This document shows, piece by piece, positions 7,998 to 16,109 of a DNA stretch of 64,000 nucleotides (position 1 is its first letter; the number at the start of each line of letters is the position of its first letter). The notes under the pieces were generated by a model. It saw only the letters and a list, made by a program, of their open reading frames with translations. It did not search any database and was not told where the DNA came from. Source of the stretch: Streptomyces sp. HUAS YS2 (lineage in GTDB: Bacteria; Actinomycetota; Actinomycetes; Streptomycetales; Streptomycetaceae); assembly GCF_033343995.1 (NCBI RefSeq), contig NZ_CP137573.1, positions 1,612,001 through 1,676,000 on the forward strand, written 5' to 3'. Made by a program: the position numbers and the translations under genes.

Positions 7998-9878
7998 TTG
8001 CTTCGTGATTCCGTCTCCACAGCCGCCGCCCAGGGTTTGAGCGGGATGCTGTTCCTCCGGCTGACGGAACAGTTCGTGCACGATCACGGTCATCAACCCA
8101 GTGCCTCGGAAGCACGGTCATGGGAGCGCAGTCTGCCCGCGCTGCTGAGTGTGCTGCTCGAGGCGGGGCTCGACGACGTCACCGTGTTGTTCGAGTACGG
8201 CCTGCCTCTCACGAGCAAGCGGGCCGATGCCGTCCTGGCCGGCGTGCACCCCGTGACCGGGGAACCGTCGTACGTCGTAGTCGAGTTGAAGCAGTGGAGC
8301 CAGGCCGCCCCCGAGGACGACGATCCGCTGCTTTGCCGAGTCGACGCGTACGCGCGGCCCGTCCTCAACCCCATCGAGCAGGTTCGCGGATACTGCGACT
8401 ACCTCGTCTCGTTCAACGGTGCGCTGAGCAACCATCCCGGGCGGATCGCCGGAGCCGCGTATCTCCACAACGCGACCGAGTTCGGCATCAAGGGACTCAC
8501 GGAAGTCGGCGAGAGCGAGCGCGGATGGCTGTTCAGCGAGGAGCGCCGTGGCGAGTTCGTCCGCTTCCTGAAGTCGCGGCTGGCACCGGCCAACGGAGCG
8601 GACGCGGCTGACCAGTTGTTGGCCGGAAAGGTCGGACCGTCCAAGCAGCTCATGGCCGTGGCCGCCCAAGAGGTGCGCGAGCGGGAGCAGTTCGTCCTGC
8701 TGGATGAGCAGCGCGTCGCGTACGAGACCGTCATGCGTGCCGTGCGCCGCGCCGCCCAGGCCGACCGCAAGGAAGTGGTCGTCGTCACCGGCGGCCCGGG
8801 AACGGGAAAGAGCGTCATCGCGCTGTCCCTGCTCGGCGAGCTCTACCGGCAGGGTCGAACCGCACTGCATGCGACGGGCTCGCAGTCCTTCACCAAGACG
8901 ATGCGCAAGGTCGCCGGAGCCCGCAAGCGGGAGGTGCAGGAGCTCTTCAAGTACTTCAACAGCTTCATGACAGCCGAACGCAACGCGCTCGACGTCATCA
9001 TCTGCGACGAGGCACACCGCATGCGACTGACTTCGGCGAACCGGTACACCCCTGCGGCGCAGCGAACCGACCGGCCGCAGGTGGAGGAGTTGATCGACGC
9101 CGCTCGCGTGCCGGTGTTCCTGCTGGACGAGCACCAGATCGTGCGGCCCGGCGAGATGGGAACCGTCGCACAGATCCGCGAGGCCGCCGCGGCCAAGGAT
9201 CTGAGCTGCACGGTCATTCCCCTGGACAGCCAGTTCCGGTGCGGAGGGAGCGACGCGTATCTGGGCTGGGTGCTGCGCCTGCTGCGGCTCCAGCCCGGAG
9301 GCCCCGTGGCCTGGGAACCCGACGACAAGATGCAGCTGATGGTGGCCGACAGCCCGGGAGAGATGGAGGCGTTCCTCGAGAGCAAGCGGGCGCAGGGGTA
9401 CGGCGCACGCATGTCGGCCGGCTACTGCTGGAAGTGGACGAAGGAGACGGCGCCGGGGCAGAGCCTTCCCGCCGACGTCGTGATCGGCGACTGGGAGCGC
9501 CCCTGGAACGTGTTCGGGGATCGCGCCGTGGCCGGCGCTCCGCCGTCGGCGCTCTGGGCCACCGACCCGGCCGGCTTCGGGCAGATCGGCTGCGTCTACA
9601 CCGCCCAGGGCTTCGAGTACGACTGGAGCGGCGTCATCATCGGCCCGGACATGGTGTGGCGGGAGGGCGGCTGGGAGATCGACCGCACGCTGTCGAAGGA
9701 CCCCGTCTTCAAGCGATCGACCCCGGAAGACGAAGTGAACCTGCTGATCCGACACACGTACAAGGTGCTGCTGACGCGGGGCATGATCGGCACGGTCGTC
9801 TATTCCACCGACGAGCAGACCAGGGCGAAGTTGCGCGAGTTGGTCGAGGGTCGGCAGCTCGCGGAGGTACTGGCCTGA
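7998..9878 (+). CDS. DUF2075 helicase with N-terminal PD-(D/E)XK-like nuclease domain
   Basis: A 626-residue protein. The N-terminal ~200 residues contain KRADAVLAG and VVVELKQW, giving D77, E96 and K98 in the spacing of a PD-(D/E)XK nuclease core. The C-terminal two thirds is a P-loop helicase of the DUF2075 (schlafen group 3-like) type: Walker A GGPGTGKS at 265-272, Walker B DVIICDEAHRMR near 332-343, and YKVLLTRGM near the end as motif VI. The TTG start is supported by GGGAG 6 nt upstream; the next in-frame candidate, ATG at 8046, would remove part of the N-terminal helix. Likely acts on DNA or RNA in the cytoplasm, possibly as a stand-alone defence effector. The nearby kinase and helicase genes fit that reading, but the substrate is unknown. 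Confidence 0.85.
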   Translation: MLRDSVSTAAAQGLSGMLFLRLTEQFVHDHGHQPSASEARSWERSLPALLSVLLEAGLDDVTVLFEYGLPLTSKRADAVLAGVHPVTGEPSYVVVELKQWSQAAPEDDDPLLCRVDAYARPVLNPIEQVRGYCDYLVSFNGALSNHPGRIAGAAYLHNATEFGIKGLTEVGESERGWLFSEERRGEFVRFLKSRLAPANGADAADQLLAGKVGPSKQLMAVAAQEVREREQFVLLDEQRVAYETVMRAVRRAAQADRKEVVVVTGGPGTGKSVIALSLLGELYRQGRTALHATGSQSFTKTMRKVAGARKREVQELFKYFNSFMTAERNALDVIICDEAHRMRLTSANRYTPAAQRTDRPQVEELIDAARVPVFLLDEHQIVRPGEMGTVAQIREAAAAKDLSCTVIPLDSQFRCGGSDAYLGWVLRLLRLQPGGPVAWEPDDKMQLMVADSPGEMEAFLESKRAQGYGARMSAGYCWKWTKETAPGQSLPADVVIGDWERPWNVFGDRAVAGAPPSALWATDPAGFGQIGCVYTAQGFEYDWSGVIIGPDMVWREGGWEIDRTLSKDPVFKRSTPEDEVNLLIRHTYKVLLTRGMIGTVVYSTDEQTRAKLRELVEGRQLAEVLA

Positions 9879-9902
9879 CGGCGGTGTCCTAGCACCTGGC
9901 GC

Positions 9903-11771
9903 CTAGCGTCGGCGCCGGCGCTTGGCTCCTGGTAGGGGAGGCGGCTCGATGCCGAGGTGGGGCAGGATCCGGTGCGCCAGGAACGGGTCGGCGGCTGCCA
10001 TCTCCCGGGTGAGGGAGGCGGCGCCGCCGGGCCAGTCCGCGGCGGCTGCGGCTTCGGCGAGGTCCGCCGGTTTCCGGTCCCTGTCGCTGGCCAGCCGGTC
10101 GAGGATCAGGAGGGCGCGGGCGGAGCGGGGCACCCGCTCGTCGGCGTCCGGTTCGCCGCGGGCGGCCAGGGCCCGGGAGGCGTACGCGCCGACGACCGGG
10201 TCCTCGGTGGCCGCGCGCAGGGCTTCGACGGGGGCGGCGGAGGTGTCCAGGGCTCGGAAGAGGCGGCGCGTGTCGGCGGAGCCGGGGGCGCCGGCTTCGA
10301 CCGTGGTGAGGGCTCCGAGCAGTCGGGACCAGACCTCGGTGGTCTCCCCGTGCGCGTGCAGCCAGTCGGCCAGCACGCGCGCGGCCGCCGGGGTGGACCA
10401 GTTCCGCGCCGCGGCGACCAGGGTCGGAGCGTCCCAGGCGGCGGCCTCGTCGTCGTCCGGGGCCGCGACCCAGCCGGCCCGCAGCAGATAGCGGACCACC
10501 TCGATGCCCTGCGGGGTGAGCCCGAAGGCGTCGCCGGAACGGAAGACCATGTCGGTGCCGGCGAGGCGGTCGACCGACTCGGCCATCGCCTGTGCCGCGG
10601 CCGCGAGCTCGGCCCGGTCGTCATCGGTGAGGTCCCGCACCCCGATCAGCCGGGACAGCTCCCCGACGGGCGGGAGCACGTACGCGTGCCCGGTGCCCTC
10701 GGGGACCTCGACGGGCGCGTCCTCCAGGCCGGGGTCGACCTCCAGGGTCCCGTACTCGGCGGCCCGCCGGGCAACCGATTCGGGGAGGCAGCCCCGTTCG
10801 TACAGCAGGTAGAGCAGGTGGTCGGCGTCGCCGTCGAACAGTCCGGCGGTCTCTCCCCGCATCTCCTCGACGGCGGCGGCGAGCAGGTCGGCGCCGGCCT
10901 CCAGCTCGCTCGGCGGGAGCGGCGTGCGGAAGGGCGGCGGCGGGACGGGGAGCCCCGAGTCCCCGTAGTAGTCGAGATGCTGGTCAAGGAGCATGTTCGC
11001 GAGGCCGAGATGGGGGAAGGCGTCCGGCCCGGGCGCGAGGTGCGCGTGCGGCCCCGCCAGAGCCTCGGCCAGGCCGGCGGCGGTCCATCGGTCGGTCAGC
11101 CGCGCGGCCACCGCGCCCACTCCGTGCGACACGTCGTGGGCGTCCAGGACCGGCCCGGCAGGCGGGGGTGTTCCGGCCTCGCGGACGTACGCCGAGGTCA
11201 GCAGCGCGGCGAGCTCGGTGCCGGCGAACTCGCTCCGGATCGTCAGATCGGCGCGGTGCATCCCGTCGGGCGGCACCGCGCTCTCCCTCCCGGCGAGCCA
11301 GGCCCGGACGCCTTCGGGGTCGTCGGCGTCGACGCCGTCGGCCCGCAGCAGGGAGGCGTACCAGCGCTGCCAGGTGAGGTTGCCGGGCTCCGCCATCGCC
11401 CGCTCGAAATCGGGCGCCGACTCCTCGACCGCCGCCACGATCCGCGCCTGCCGCTTCCCGTTGAGCCGCCCGGCCTCCCGCACCCGCTGCGTCAGCGCGA
11501 CGAGGACCGCGGGATAGAGGGCCAGTTCGCCGGGCGTCGCGTACACGAACCGCGGCAGGTCCTCGACGAGTACGTGCCGTACGAGCTCCACGGTCGGCTC
11601 CGGCAACCCGGATCTGCGATCGGCCCCGCGCAGCGCCAGCAGCCCGAGCACGGCGTCGGCGGCGCGGACGGACGAAGGGTCACGGAGCTCGGGCGTCCCG
11701 TCGAGGAACGCGTCGAGCCCGATGTTGCTGAGCACGGTGCCTGTCACTCTTCGCAGGGTAGATCCGGACAC
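9903..11771 (-). CDS. Large protein of unknown function
   Basis: About 622 residues, rich in Ala, Leu, Asp and Glu, without a signal peptide or membrane segment, so probably cytoplasmic and mostly helical. It ends in a strikingly basic tail, KRRRRR. I recognise no family motif and no catalytic signature. The GTG at 11771 is the furthest start; a second GTG eight codons in (11747) and a third near 11735 are possible because none has a clear ribosome-binding site. It is convergent with the DUF2075 gene, 24 bp apart, so it is probably not part of the same unit. Similar unannotated proteins are common in Streptomyces, as far as I recall. Confidence 0.7.
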   Translation of the reverse strand: MSGSTLRRVTGTVLSNIGLDAFLDGTPELRDPSSVRAADAVLGLLALRGADRRSGLPEPTVELVRHVLVEDLPRFVYATPGELALYPAVLVALTQRVREAGRLNGKRQARIVAAVEESAPDFERAMAEPGNLTWQRWYASLLRADGVDADDPEGVRAWLAGRESAVPPDGMHRADLTIRSEFAGTELAALLTSAYVREAGTPPPAGPVLDAHDVSHGVGAVAARLTDRWTAAGLAEALAGPHAHLAPGPDAFPHLGLANMLLDQHLDYYGDSGLPVPPPPFRTPLPPSELEAGADLLAAAVEEMRGETAGLFDGDADHLLYLLYERGCLPESVARRAAEYGTLEVDPGLEDAPVEVPEGTGHAYVLPPVGELSRLIGVRDLTDDDRAELAAAAQAMAESVDRLAGTDMVFRSGDAFGLTPQGIEVVRYLLRAGWVAAPDDDEAAAWDAPTLVAAARNWSTPAAARVLADWLHAHGETTEVWSRLLGALTTVEAGAPGSADTRRLFRALDTSAAPVEALRAATEDPVVGAYASRALAARGEPDADERVPRSARALLILDRLASDRDRKPADLAEAAAAADWPGGAASLTREMAAADPFLAHRILPHLGIEPPPLPGAKRRRRR

Positions 11772-11826
11772 GGTCGGGCGCGGCTCCGGCGGGCGTGATC
11801 ACCCGCAGTGGTGAACGCCGGCGGGC

Positions 11827-12786
11827 TCAGCGGGGCCCGCCCACCACCACCGTCCGCTGGGCGGAGAAGGTGCCCCAGGTGCCGTCGGGGAGTTTGGCGC
11901 GGAGTTTGACGGTGTAGCGGGTGCCGGGTGGGTCCTGGACCGTGAAGGTGTAGGTCGCGCGGCCAGGGGGTGGGGTGGTGCCCCAGACGATGGTGGTGGC
12001 CAGGTGGCCGTCGAGGTGGAGCTGGTGTTCGGTGACCTGGGCTCCGTCGGGTTTCGGCGGGGTCCAGGTCACCGTGATCTCGCGCTTCGTCGCCGTCACC
12101 GTGAGGTCGGTGGGGGCTGTCGCGGTCGGGATCGCGCCGCCGGGGGTGGTGAGGTCCACCGGAGGGCTGTCGGGGGACTCGTTCTCGGCCGCGTCGCGGG
12201 CGCGGACCGTGAAGGTGTAGATCGTGCCGGGGCGCAGGGTCGTGATGCGGGCCGTCCCGGCCGTGCCGGGGACCGTGTGGATGCGGGTGTCGGCCTGGTA
12301 GATGTCGTAGGCCGTGACGTTCGTGTCGTCGGTTGCCGCGTGCCAGGTCAGGGTGACGGTGCGGGGGCCGGTCACCGTGCCGCGTACGGACGTCGGGCGG
12401 GTGGGGGGCCGGGTGTCCCTGGTCGTGGCGGCGAGGGTGGTGACCGGGATCTTCGTGCTGTGCGGGGAGCGGTTGCCGGCGGCGTCGCGGGCCAGGACGG
12501 TGAAGGCGTACGGGGTTTCGGGAGCGAGGCCCTCGATGTCGGTCATCAGGGTCGTGGCGGGGACCTCCTTGACCTTGCGGCCCTCGCGGTGGATCTCGTA
12601 CACGGCGACGCCCCGGTCGTCCGCCGAGGCGCTCCACATCACGTGGACCGTCGTCGCGCTGCCGGCCTCCGCCGTCACGCCGCGCGGCGCCGTGGGAGCG
12701 CGGGTGTCGGGGGCGGGGGCCTTCGCGCAGGCCGCGACGGAGAACGCGGCGATGGTCAACACTGCTGCGGCGAGCGGGCGTTGCAC
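11827..12786 (-). CDS. Lipoprotein with three fibronectin type III domains
   Basis: A 319-residue predicted lipoprotein. The N-terminus is a short basic start, a hydrophobic stretch and the lipobox SVAAC, so Cys20 would be lipid-modified and the protein anchored outside the membrane. Three fibronectin III repeats follow at roughly residues 30-120, 125-215 and 220-315. The first two share APTAPRGV/PPTRPTSV openings and FTVLARDAAGN/FTVRARDAAEN ends. FN3 repeats in actinobacteria usually space or present carbohydrate-active domains; none is attached here, so it may be a binding or scaffold protein. The GTG start is preceded by GGAGG at a good distance. A palindrome resembling a DasR site overlaps the likely -10 region. 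Confidence 0.85.
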   Translation of the reverse strand: MQRPLAAAVLTIAAFSVAACAKAPAPDTRAPTAPRGVTAEAGSATTVHVMWSASADDRGVAVYEIHREGRKVKEVPATTLMTDIEGLAPETPYAFTVLARDAAGNRSPHSTKIPVTTLAATTRDTRPPTRPTSVRGTVTGPRTVTLTWHAATDDTNVTAYDIYQADTRIHTVPGTAGTARITTLRPGTIYTFTVRARDAAENESPDSPPVDLTTPGGAIPTATAPTDLTVTATKREITVTWTPPKPDGAQVTEHQLHLDGHLATTIVWGTTPPPGRATYTFTVQDPPGTRYTVKLRAKLPDGTWGTFSAQRTVVVGGPR

Positions 12787-12807
12787 CTGAGGGCCTCCGT
12801 CCGTCGA

Positions 12808-12823
12808 TTTGGTCCAGACCTAT
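12808..12823. promoter_or_regulatory. DasR-like palindrome before the FN3 lipoprotein gene
   Basis: TTTGGTCCAGACCTAT matches 11 of 16 positions of the dre consensus as I recall it (ACTGGTCTAGACCAGT), with the GGTC/GACC core intact. It overlaps TATAGG (12819-12824 on the minus strand), a possible -10 box for the lipoprotein gene. DasR links N-acetylglucosamine to chitin utilisation in Streptomyces, which would fit a surface FN3 protein. The match is partial, so this is tentative. Confidence 0.25.
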
Positions 12824-12918
12824 ATCGCACACCCCTGGGACACCCGGCAAGGGGGCGTTGTCAGTGGGGTGCGCTTCACTGGATTCGTCACTCTCCGTGA
12901 TCGAGGGTTGGGGGATTC

Positions 12919-13527
12919 ATGACGGACCGTACGACGTACACGACCGTGACCGGGCTGCGGCGACGTGGCTGGACGGACGCGATGGTGCGGAGCCTGCTGG
13001 GCGCGCCCGACGTGCAGGGGCGCAGCCCGCGGCTCTGGTCGCTCGCGCCGGTGCTGCTGTATCTGGTGGCGCGGGTGGAGGCGGTCGAGCGGACGGAGGA
13101 GTTCGCGCTGTGCTCCCGGGCGCCCGGCGGCAGCCGGTCGGCCGCCGGGATCGCCGGGGCGCGCGCCCGGCGGCGGGCCGTGCTCGCGGCGATCGGCGCG
13201 GAGCCCATCGCCGTGCCCCGGCTGGCGGGCCCGGATCTGGAGCGGCGGGCGGTGCGGCACCGGCGGCTGCTGGGGGCGCGCGGGCCCGGCGAGGTCACGG
13301 CGGCGATGCTCGTGCGGTGGCAGGTGAACTACCTGCGGCACGCCCTGGTGCGCTACGAGGTGCTGCTCGACGGGCTCTTCGGCGACGTGGGCCGCCCCGA
13401 GGCGGAACGGCTCCTCGACCGCCGGCTGTACGAGGCCATCGCGGTGGCGTATCCGGTGCTGGCCGAGGAGTGCCGGAGGCGGATCGCCGCCGGGGAGGAG
13501 AGGGGTGGGGTGGGGATGACGGGCTAA
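12919..13527 (+). CDS. Unknown protein with a helix-turn-helix-like N-terminus
   Basis: A 202-residue protein, strongly basic and Arg-rich, without signal peptide. Residues 10-35 (GLRRRGWTDAMVRSLLGAPD, then an RLWS segment) look like a small DNA-binding helix-turn-helix. The rest is helical with no motif I know. The ATG follows a GGGGG tract. It is divergent from the FN3 lipoprotein, and its stop codon overlaps the stop of the convergent racemase-family gene by 4 bp (13524-13527). Function unknown; a DNA-binding role is inference from the N-terminus only. Confidence 0.65.
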   Translation: MTDRTTYTTVTGLRRRGWTDAMVRSLLGAPDVQGRSPRLWSLAPVLLYLVARVEAVERTEEFALCSRAPGGSRSAAGIAGARARRRAVLAAIGAEPIAVPRLAGPDLERRAVRHRRLLGARGPGEVTAAMLVRWQVNYLRHALVRYEVLLDGLFGDVGRPEAERLLDRRLYEAIAVAYPVLAEECRRRIAAGEERGGVGMTG

Positions 13528-14216
13528 CCGGTGGAGCCGGCGCCGTCGTCCGGCAGTTGGCGCAGCACGCTGCGGCAGGCCGCCGGGATCGGGGCGATGA
13601 CCGGGGCGTGGAAGCGGGTCCGCAGAGCCGCGGCCGCGTCGCCCAGTGGGCCGCCGCCGATGACGACGCGGGTGGCGCCGTCGTCCTGGAGGCTGCGGCG
13701 GACCGCTTCGGCCAGGCGCTCGCGGAGCGACTCCGGGTCGGCGGACAGCTCGTGGGGGTCGCCCTCGGTGAGGCGGATGCCGGTGTAGCGGTCGGCGAGT
13801 CCCAGCTCGGCGACGCGGGCGGCGATCGCGTCCGCCAGGGCCGGGGTGGTCGTCGCCACGCCGAAGCGCGCGCCGCCGGCCGCGGCCTCGGCGAGGGACG
13901 CCTCCGCCAGGCCGACGACCGGGACGCCCACCCGCGCGCGGAGTTCGGCGGCGCCCGGGTCGCCGAAGGCGGCGACGATCAGGGCCGCGCAGTCGCCCGT
14001 CGCCACGGCCCGCAGGCCCGCGGCGACGACCTCCGGCGCGGCGGCCGCGAGCGCCGCCGGGTCGGTGAGCATCCGCGGGCCGCGGGCGACGGTCACGCCG
14101 CGTACCGGCACGCCCGCCGGGCCGAGCGCCCGGGAGGCGATGGCGGTCATCATCGCCGTCGTCGCCTTCGAGGTGTTCGGGTTGATCAGCACGACGGAAC
14201 GCACGACCGGACGCAC
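13524..14216 (-). CDS. Asp/Glu/hydantoin racemase family protein, possible allantoin racemase
   Basis: About 230 residues. The start VVLINPNTS and the GVPVVGLAEASL and FGVATTTP segments are typical of the Asp/Glu/hydantoin racemase family, whose members in purine loci interconvert allantoin enantiomers. The usual catalytic Cys in the ACFxDPG motif reads AAFGDPG here, and the second Cys position reads IGGGPLG, so both expected catalytic cysteines seem to be missing. The activity is therefore uncertain. I placed the start at GTG 14216, after the 14221-14249 hairpin and 8 nt after GGGGA. An in-frame ATG at 14270, 2 nt after the permease stop, lacks a ribosome-binding site and would put the hairpin inside the gene. 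It is last in the minus-strand purine cluster. Confidence 0.75.
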   Translation of the reverse strand: MRPVVRSVVLINPNTSKATTAMMTAIASRALGPAGVPVRGVTVARGPRMLTDPAALAAAAPEVVAAGLRAVATGDCAALIVAAFGDPGAAELRARVGVPVVGLAEASLAEAAAGGARFGVATTTPALADAIAARVAELGLADRYTGIRLTEGDPHELSADPESLRERLAEAVRRSLQDDGATRVVIGGGPLGDAAAALRTRFHAPVIAPIPAACRSVLRQLPDDGAGSTG

Positions 14217-14220
14217 GACG

Positions 14221-14249
14221 CCGGTCCCCGCCACGGTGGCGGGGACCGG
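14221..14249 (-). promoter_or_regulatory. Long hairpin between permease stop and racemase start
   Basis: CCGGTCCCCGCCAC and its perfect reverse complement are separated by a single base, giving a very stable hairpin 24 nt after the permease stop codon. It may terminate or attenuate the permease transcript. It also holds the GGGGA that would serve as ribosome-binding site for the racemase-family gene, so it could limit translation of that gene. Confidence 0.55.
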
Positions 14250-14272
14250 CTCGGAGAGAGGAGTCCTCATGC

Positions 14273-15718
14273 TCAGTGGACGTGCGCCGCCTTCGCGCCG
14301 GCGGTTCCGGAGATCTCCTCGCCCGGCTCCATGGGCGCGGTGACGGTGTCGGCGTCCCTGTTCCGGCCGATGTGGTTGAAGACCAGGTTCAGCAGGACGG
14401 CCGCCACGCAGCCGGTGGAGATGCCGGAGTCCAGGATGATCTTCGCGGTCTCCGGGAAGGCGTGGTAGAACTCCGGCTCCGTGATCGGGATGATGCCGAC
14501 CGCCAGCGAGACGGCCACGATCAGGACGTTGTTGTCCTTCTCCAGGCCGGCCTTGACCAGGGTCTGGATGCCGCTGGCCGCGACCGAGCCGAACAGGACG
14601 ACGCCCGCGCCGCCGAGCACCGGGCGCGGCACGACCGAGATGAGCGAGGCGGCGACCGGGGACAGGCCCATCAGGACCAGGAAGCCACCGCCGCAGGCGA
14701 CGACGAACCGGCTGCGGATCTTCGTCATCGCGACCAGGCCGATGTTCTGCGCGAAGGCACTGCACATGAAGCCGTTGAACAGCGGGCTGATCGCGGAGCC
14801 GAGGGTGTCGGCACGCAGTCCGGCCGCGATGGTCTTCTCGTCGGCCGGGCGGTCGACGATCTCGCCGAGGGCGAGCATGTCGGCGGTCGACTCGGTCATC
14901 GACACGAGCATCACGACGCACATCGAGATGATCGCGGCGAGTGCGAACTGCGGGGCGCCGAAGTGGAACGGGGTCGGGAAGCCGACGATGTCCGCCTCGG
15001 TGACCGGGCTGAAGTCGGTGACGCCGAACGGAATGGCGATGAGCGTACCGATGACCAGGCCGACCAGGACGGCGATCTGCTTGAGGAAGCCGGTGGTGAA
15101 GCGGCGCAGGACCAGCACCACCACGAGGGTGATCGCGGCCAGCGTCAGGTACGTGGTCGAACCGTAGTCCTCGGCCCTGGGGTTGGGGCCCTGGGCCCAG
15201 CCGAAGGCGACGGGCAGCAGCGAGACGCCGATGAGCGTGATCACCGTGCCGGTCACGACCGGCGGGAAGAAGCGGACCAGCTTCGAGAAGTAGGGGGCGG
15301 CTATGAAGCCGAGCAGTCCGGCGACGATGATCGCGCCGAAGATGATCGGCAGGGCGTCGGCCTTGTCGTCCGTGGTGTCGACGATCGCCAGCATCGGTGC
15401 GACGCCGGCGAAGGTGACGCCGTTGACGAACGGCAGCCGGGCGCCGATCTTCCAGACGCCGAGCGTCTGCAGGAAGGTGGCGATGCCGGCGGTGAAGAGG
15501 CTGGCACCGGTGAGGAAGGTCAGTTCGGTGCCGGACAGTCCGACAGCCGCACCGACGATGAGCGGCGGGGCCACCACGCCCGCGTACATGGCGGCCACGT
15601 GCTGGAGGCCACTGGTGAACATCTTCACTGGGGGGAGCGTCTCGTCGACCGGATGTGTGGTCCGGGCGTCGGGGTCGGGGCGGTCTGCATCGTTGCGAAC
15701 CTGGGGCTCAGCGGCCAC
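14273..15718 (-). CDS. NCS2 family purine (xanthine/urate-type) permease
   Basis: A 481-residue polytopic membrane protein with about 12-14 hydrophobic segments, from AALQ-type LQHVAAMYAGVVAPPLIVG at residue ~38 to the C-terminal VLLNLVF. The motif FAQNIGLVAMTKIRSR and the GLSPVAASLISVVPRPVLGGA stretch identify the nucleobase:cation symporter-2 family, which imports xanthine, urate or uracil with protons. Its place beside urate-degrading enzymes argues for a purine. The GTG start has GGAGG 7 nt upstream, and the same GGAGGAACC(A/G)CC leader stands before the second NCS2 gene. It is followed closely by the racemase-family gene. Confidence 0.9.
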   Translation of the reverse strand: MAAEPQVRNDADRPDPDARTTHPVDETLPPVKMFTSGLQHVAAMYAGVVAPPLIVGAAVGLSGTELTFLTGASLFTAGIATFLQTLGVWKIGARLPFVNGVTFAGVAPMLAIVDTTDDKADALPIIFGAIIVAGLLGFIAAPYFSKLVRFFPPVVTGTVITLIGVSLLPVAFGWAQGPNPRAEDYGSTTYLTLAAITLVVVLVLRRFTTGFLKQIAVLVGLVIGTLIAIPFGVTDFSPVTEADIVGFPTPFHFGAPQFALAAIISMCVVMLVSMTESTADMLALGEIVDRPADEKTIAAGLRADTLGSAISPLFNGFMCSAFAQNIGLVAMTKIRSRFVVACGGGFLVLMGLSPVAASLISVVPRPVLGGAGVVLFGSVAASGIQTLVKAGLEKDNNVLIVAVSLAVGIIPITEPEFYHAFPETAKIILDSGISTGCVAAVLLNLVFNHIGRNRDADTVTAPMEPGEEISGTAGAKAAHVH

Positions 15719-15959
15719 GGCGGTTCCTCCGGTCGGTTACACGTCGGCGGTGAACGCGGGTGTCAGGGAGGTGGTGCGAAGTGGTGCAGTGGTGCGCCTC
15801 ACGGGTGCGGCTCATGAGGTCGTGCGGTCCGCGCGACGAGGGGGGGGTGCACGCGGCGAATGCCCATGGGAGGAACTCACCGTCCGGGGGGTGCCGTACC
15901 TCTGGGGATACGTACACCCCCCGTCCGGCTGCCACGGGCCCCGCTCGGGACCGTGGCGA

Positions 15960-15987
15960 CCGGTCGAGGGCCGTCCCCCTCGACCGG
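15960..15987 (-). terminator. Hairpin in the gap downstream of the deaminase gene
   Basis: A perfect 11-bp stem CCGGTCGAGGG / CCCTCGACCGG with a 6-nt loop lies in the 391-bp gap between the deaminase stop (16110) and the permease start (15718). It probably ends the deaminase transcript, which would make the first permease a separate unit. The gap also carries the 17-bp repeat at 16028-16061. I see no gene in it. Confidence 0.55.
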
Positions 15988-16027
15988 ACTCTGCGTCCGC
16001 GACCTGCGAAGGGCCGCGGAAATCCGG

Positions 16028-16061
16028 GGTGGTGCGATGGTGCGGGTGGTGCGATGGTGCG
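16028..16061. repeat. 17-bp tandem repeat, two copies
   Basis: The unit GGTGGTGCGATGGTGCG is repeated exactly twice, followed by a partial GGTGGTGTGG. Related GGTGGTGCGAAGTGGTGC text occurs at about 15770-15790 at the other end of the same gap. It may be slippage-derived sequence or a protein-binding array just downstream of the deaminase gene. Confidence 0.6.
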
Positions 16062-16109
16062 GGGTGGTGTGGCCGGCCGCCCAGTACGGGCCGGCCACGG
16101 GCCGCCGGA

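Noticed and set aside
15708..15935. Minus-strand short frame before the first permease, ending in a His-rich 35-codon peptide
   Set aside because: It overlaps the permease start, has no ribosome-binding site and its Arg/His-rich composition fits a chance frame.
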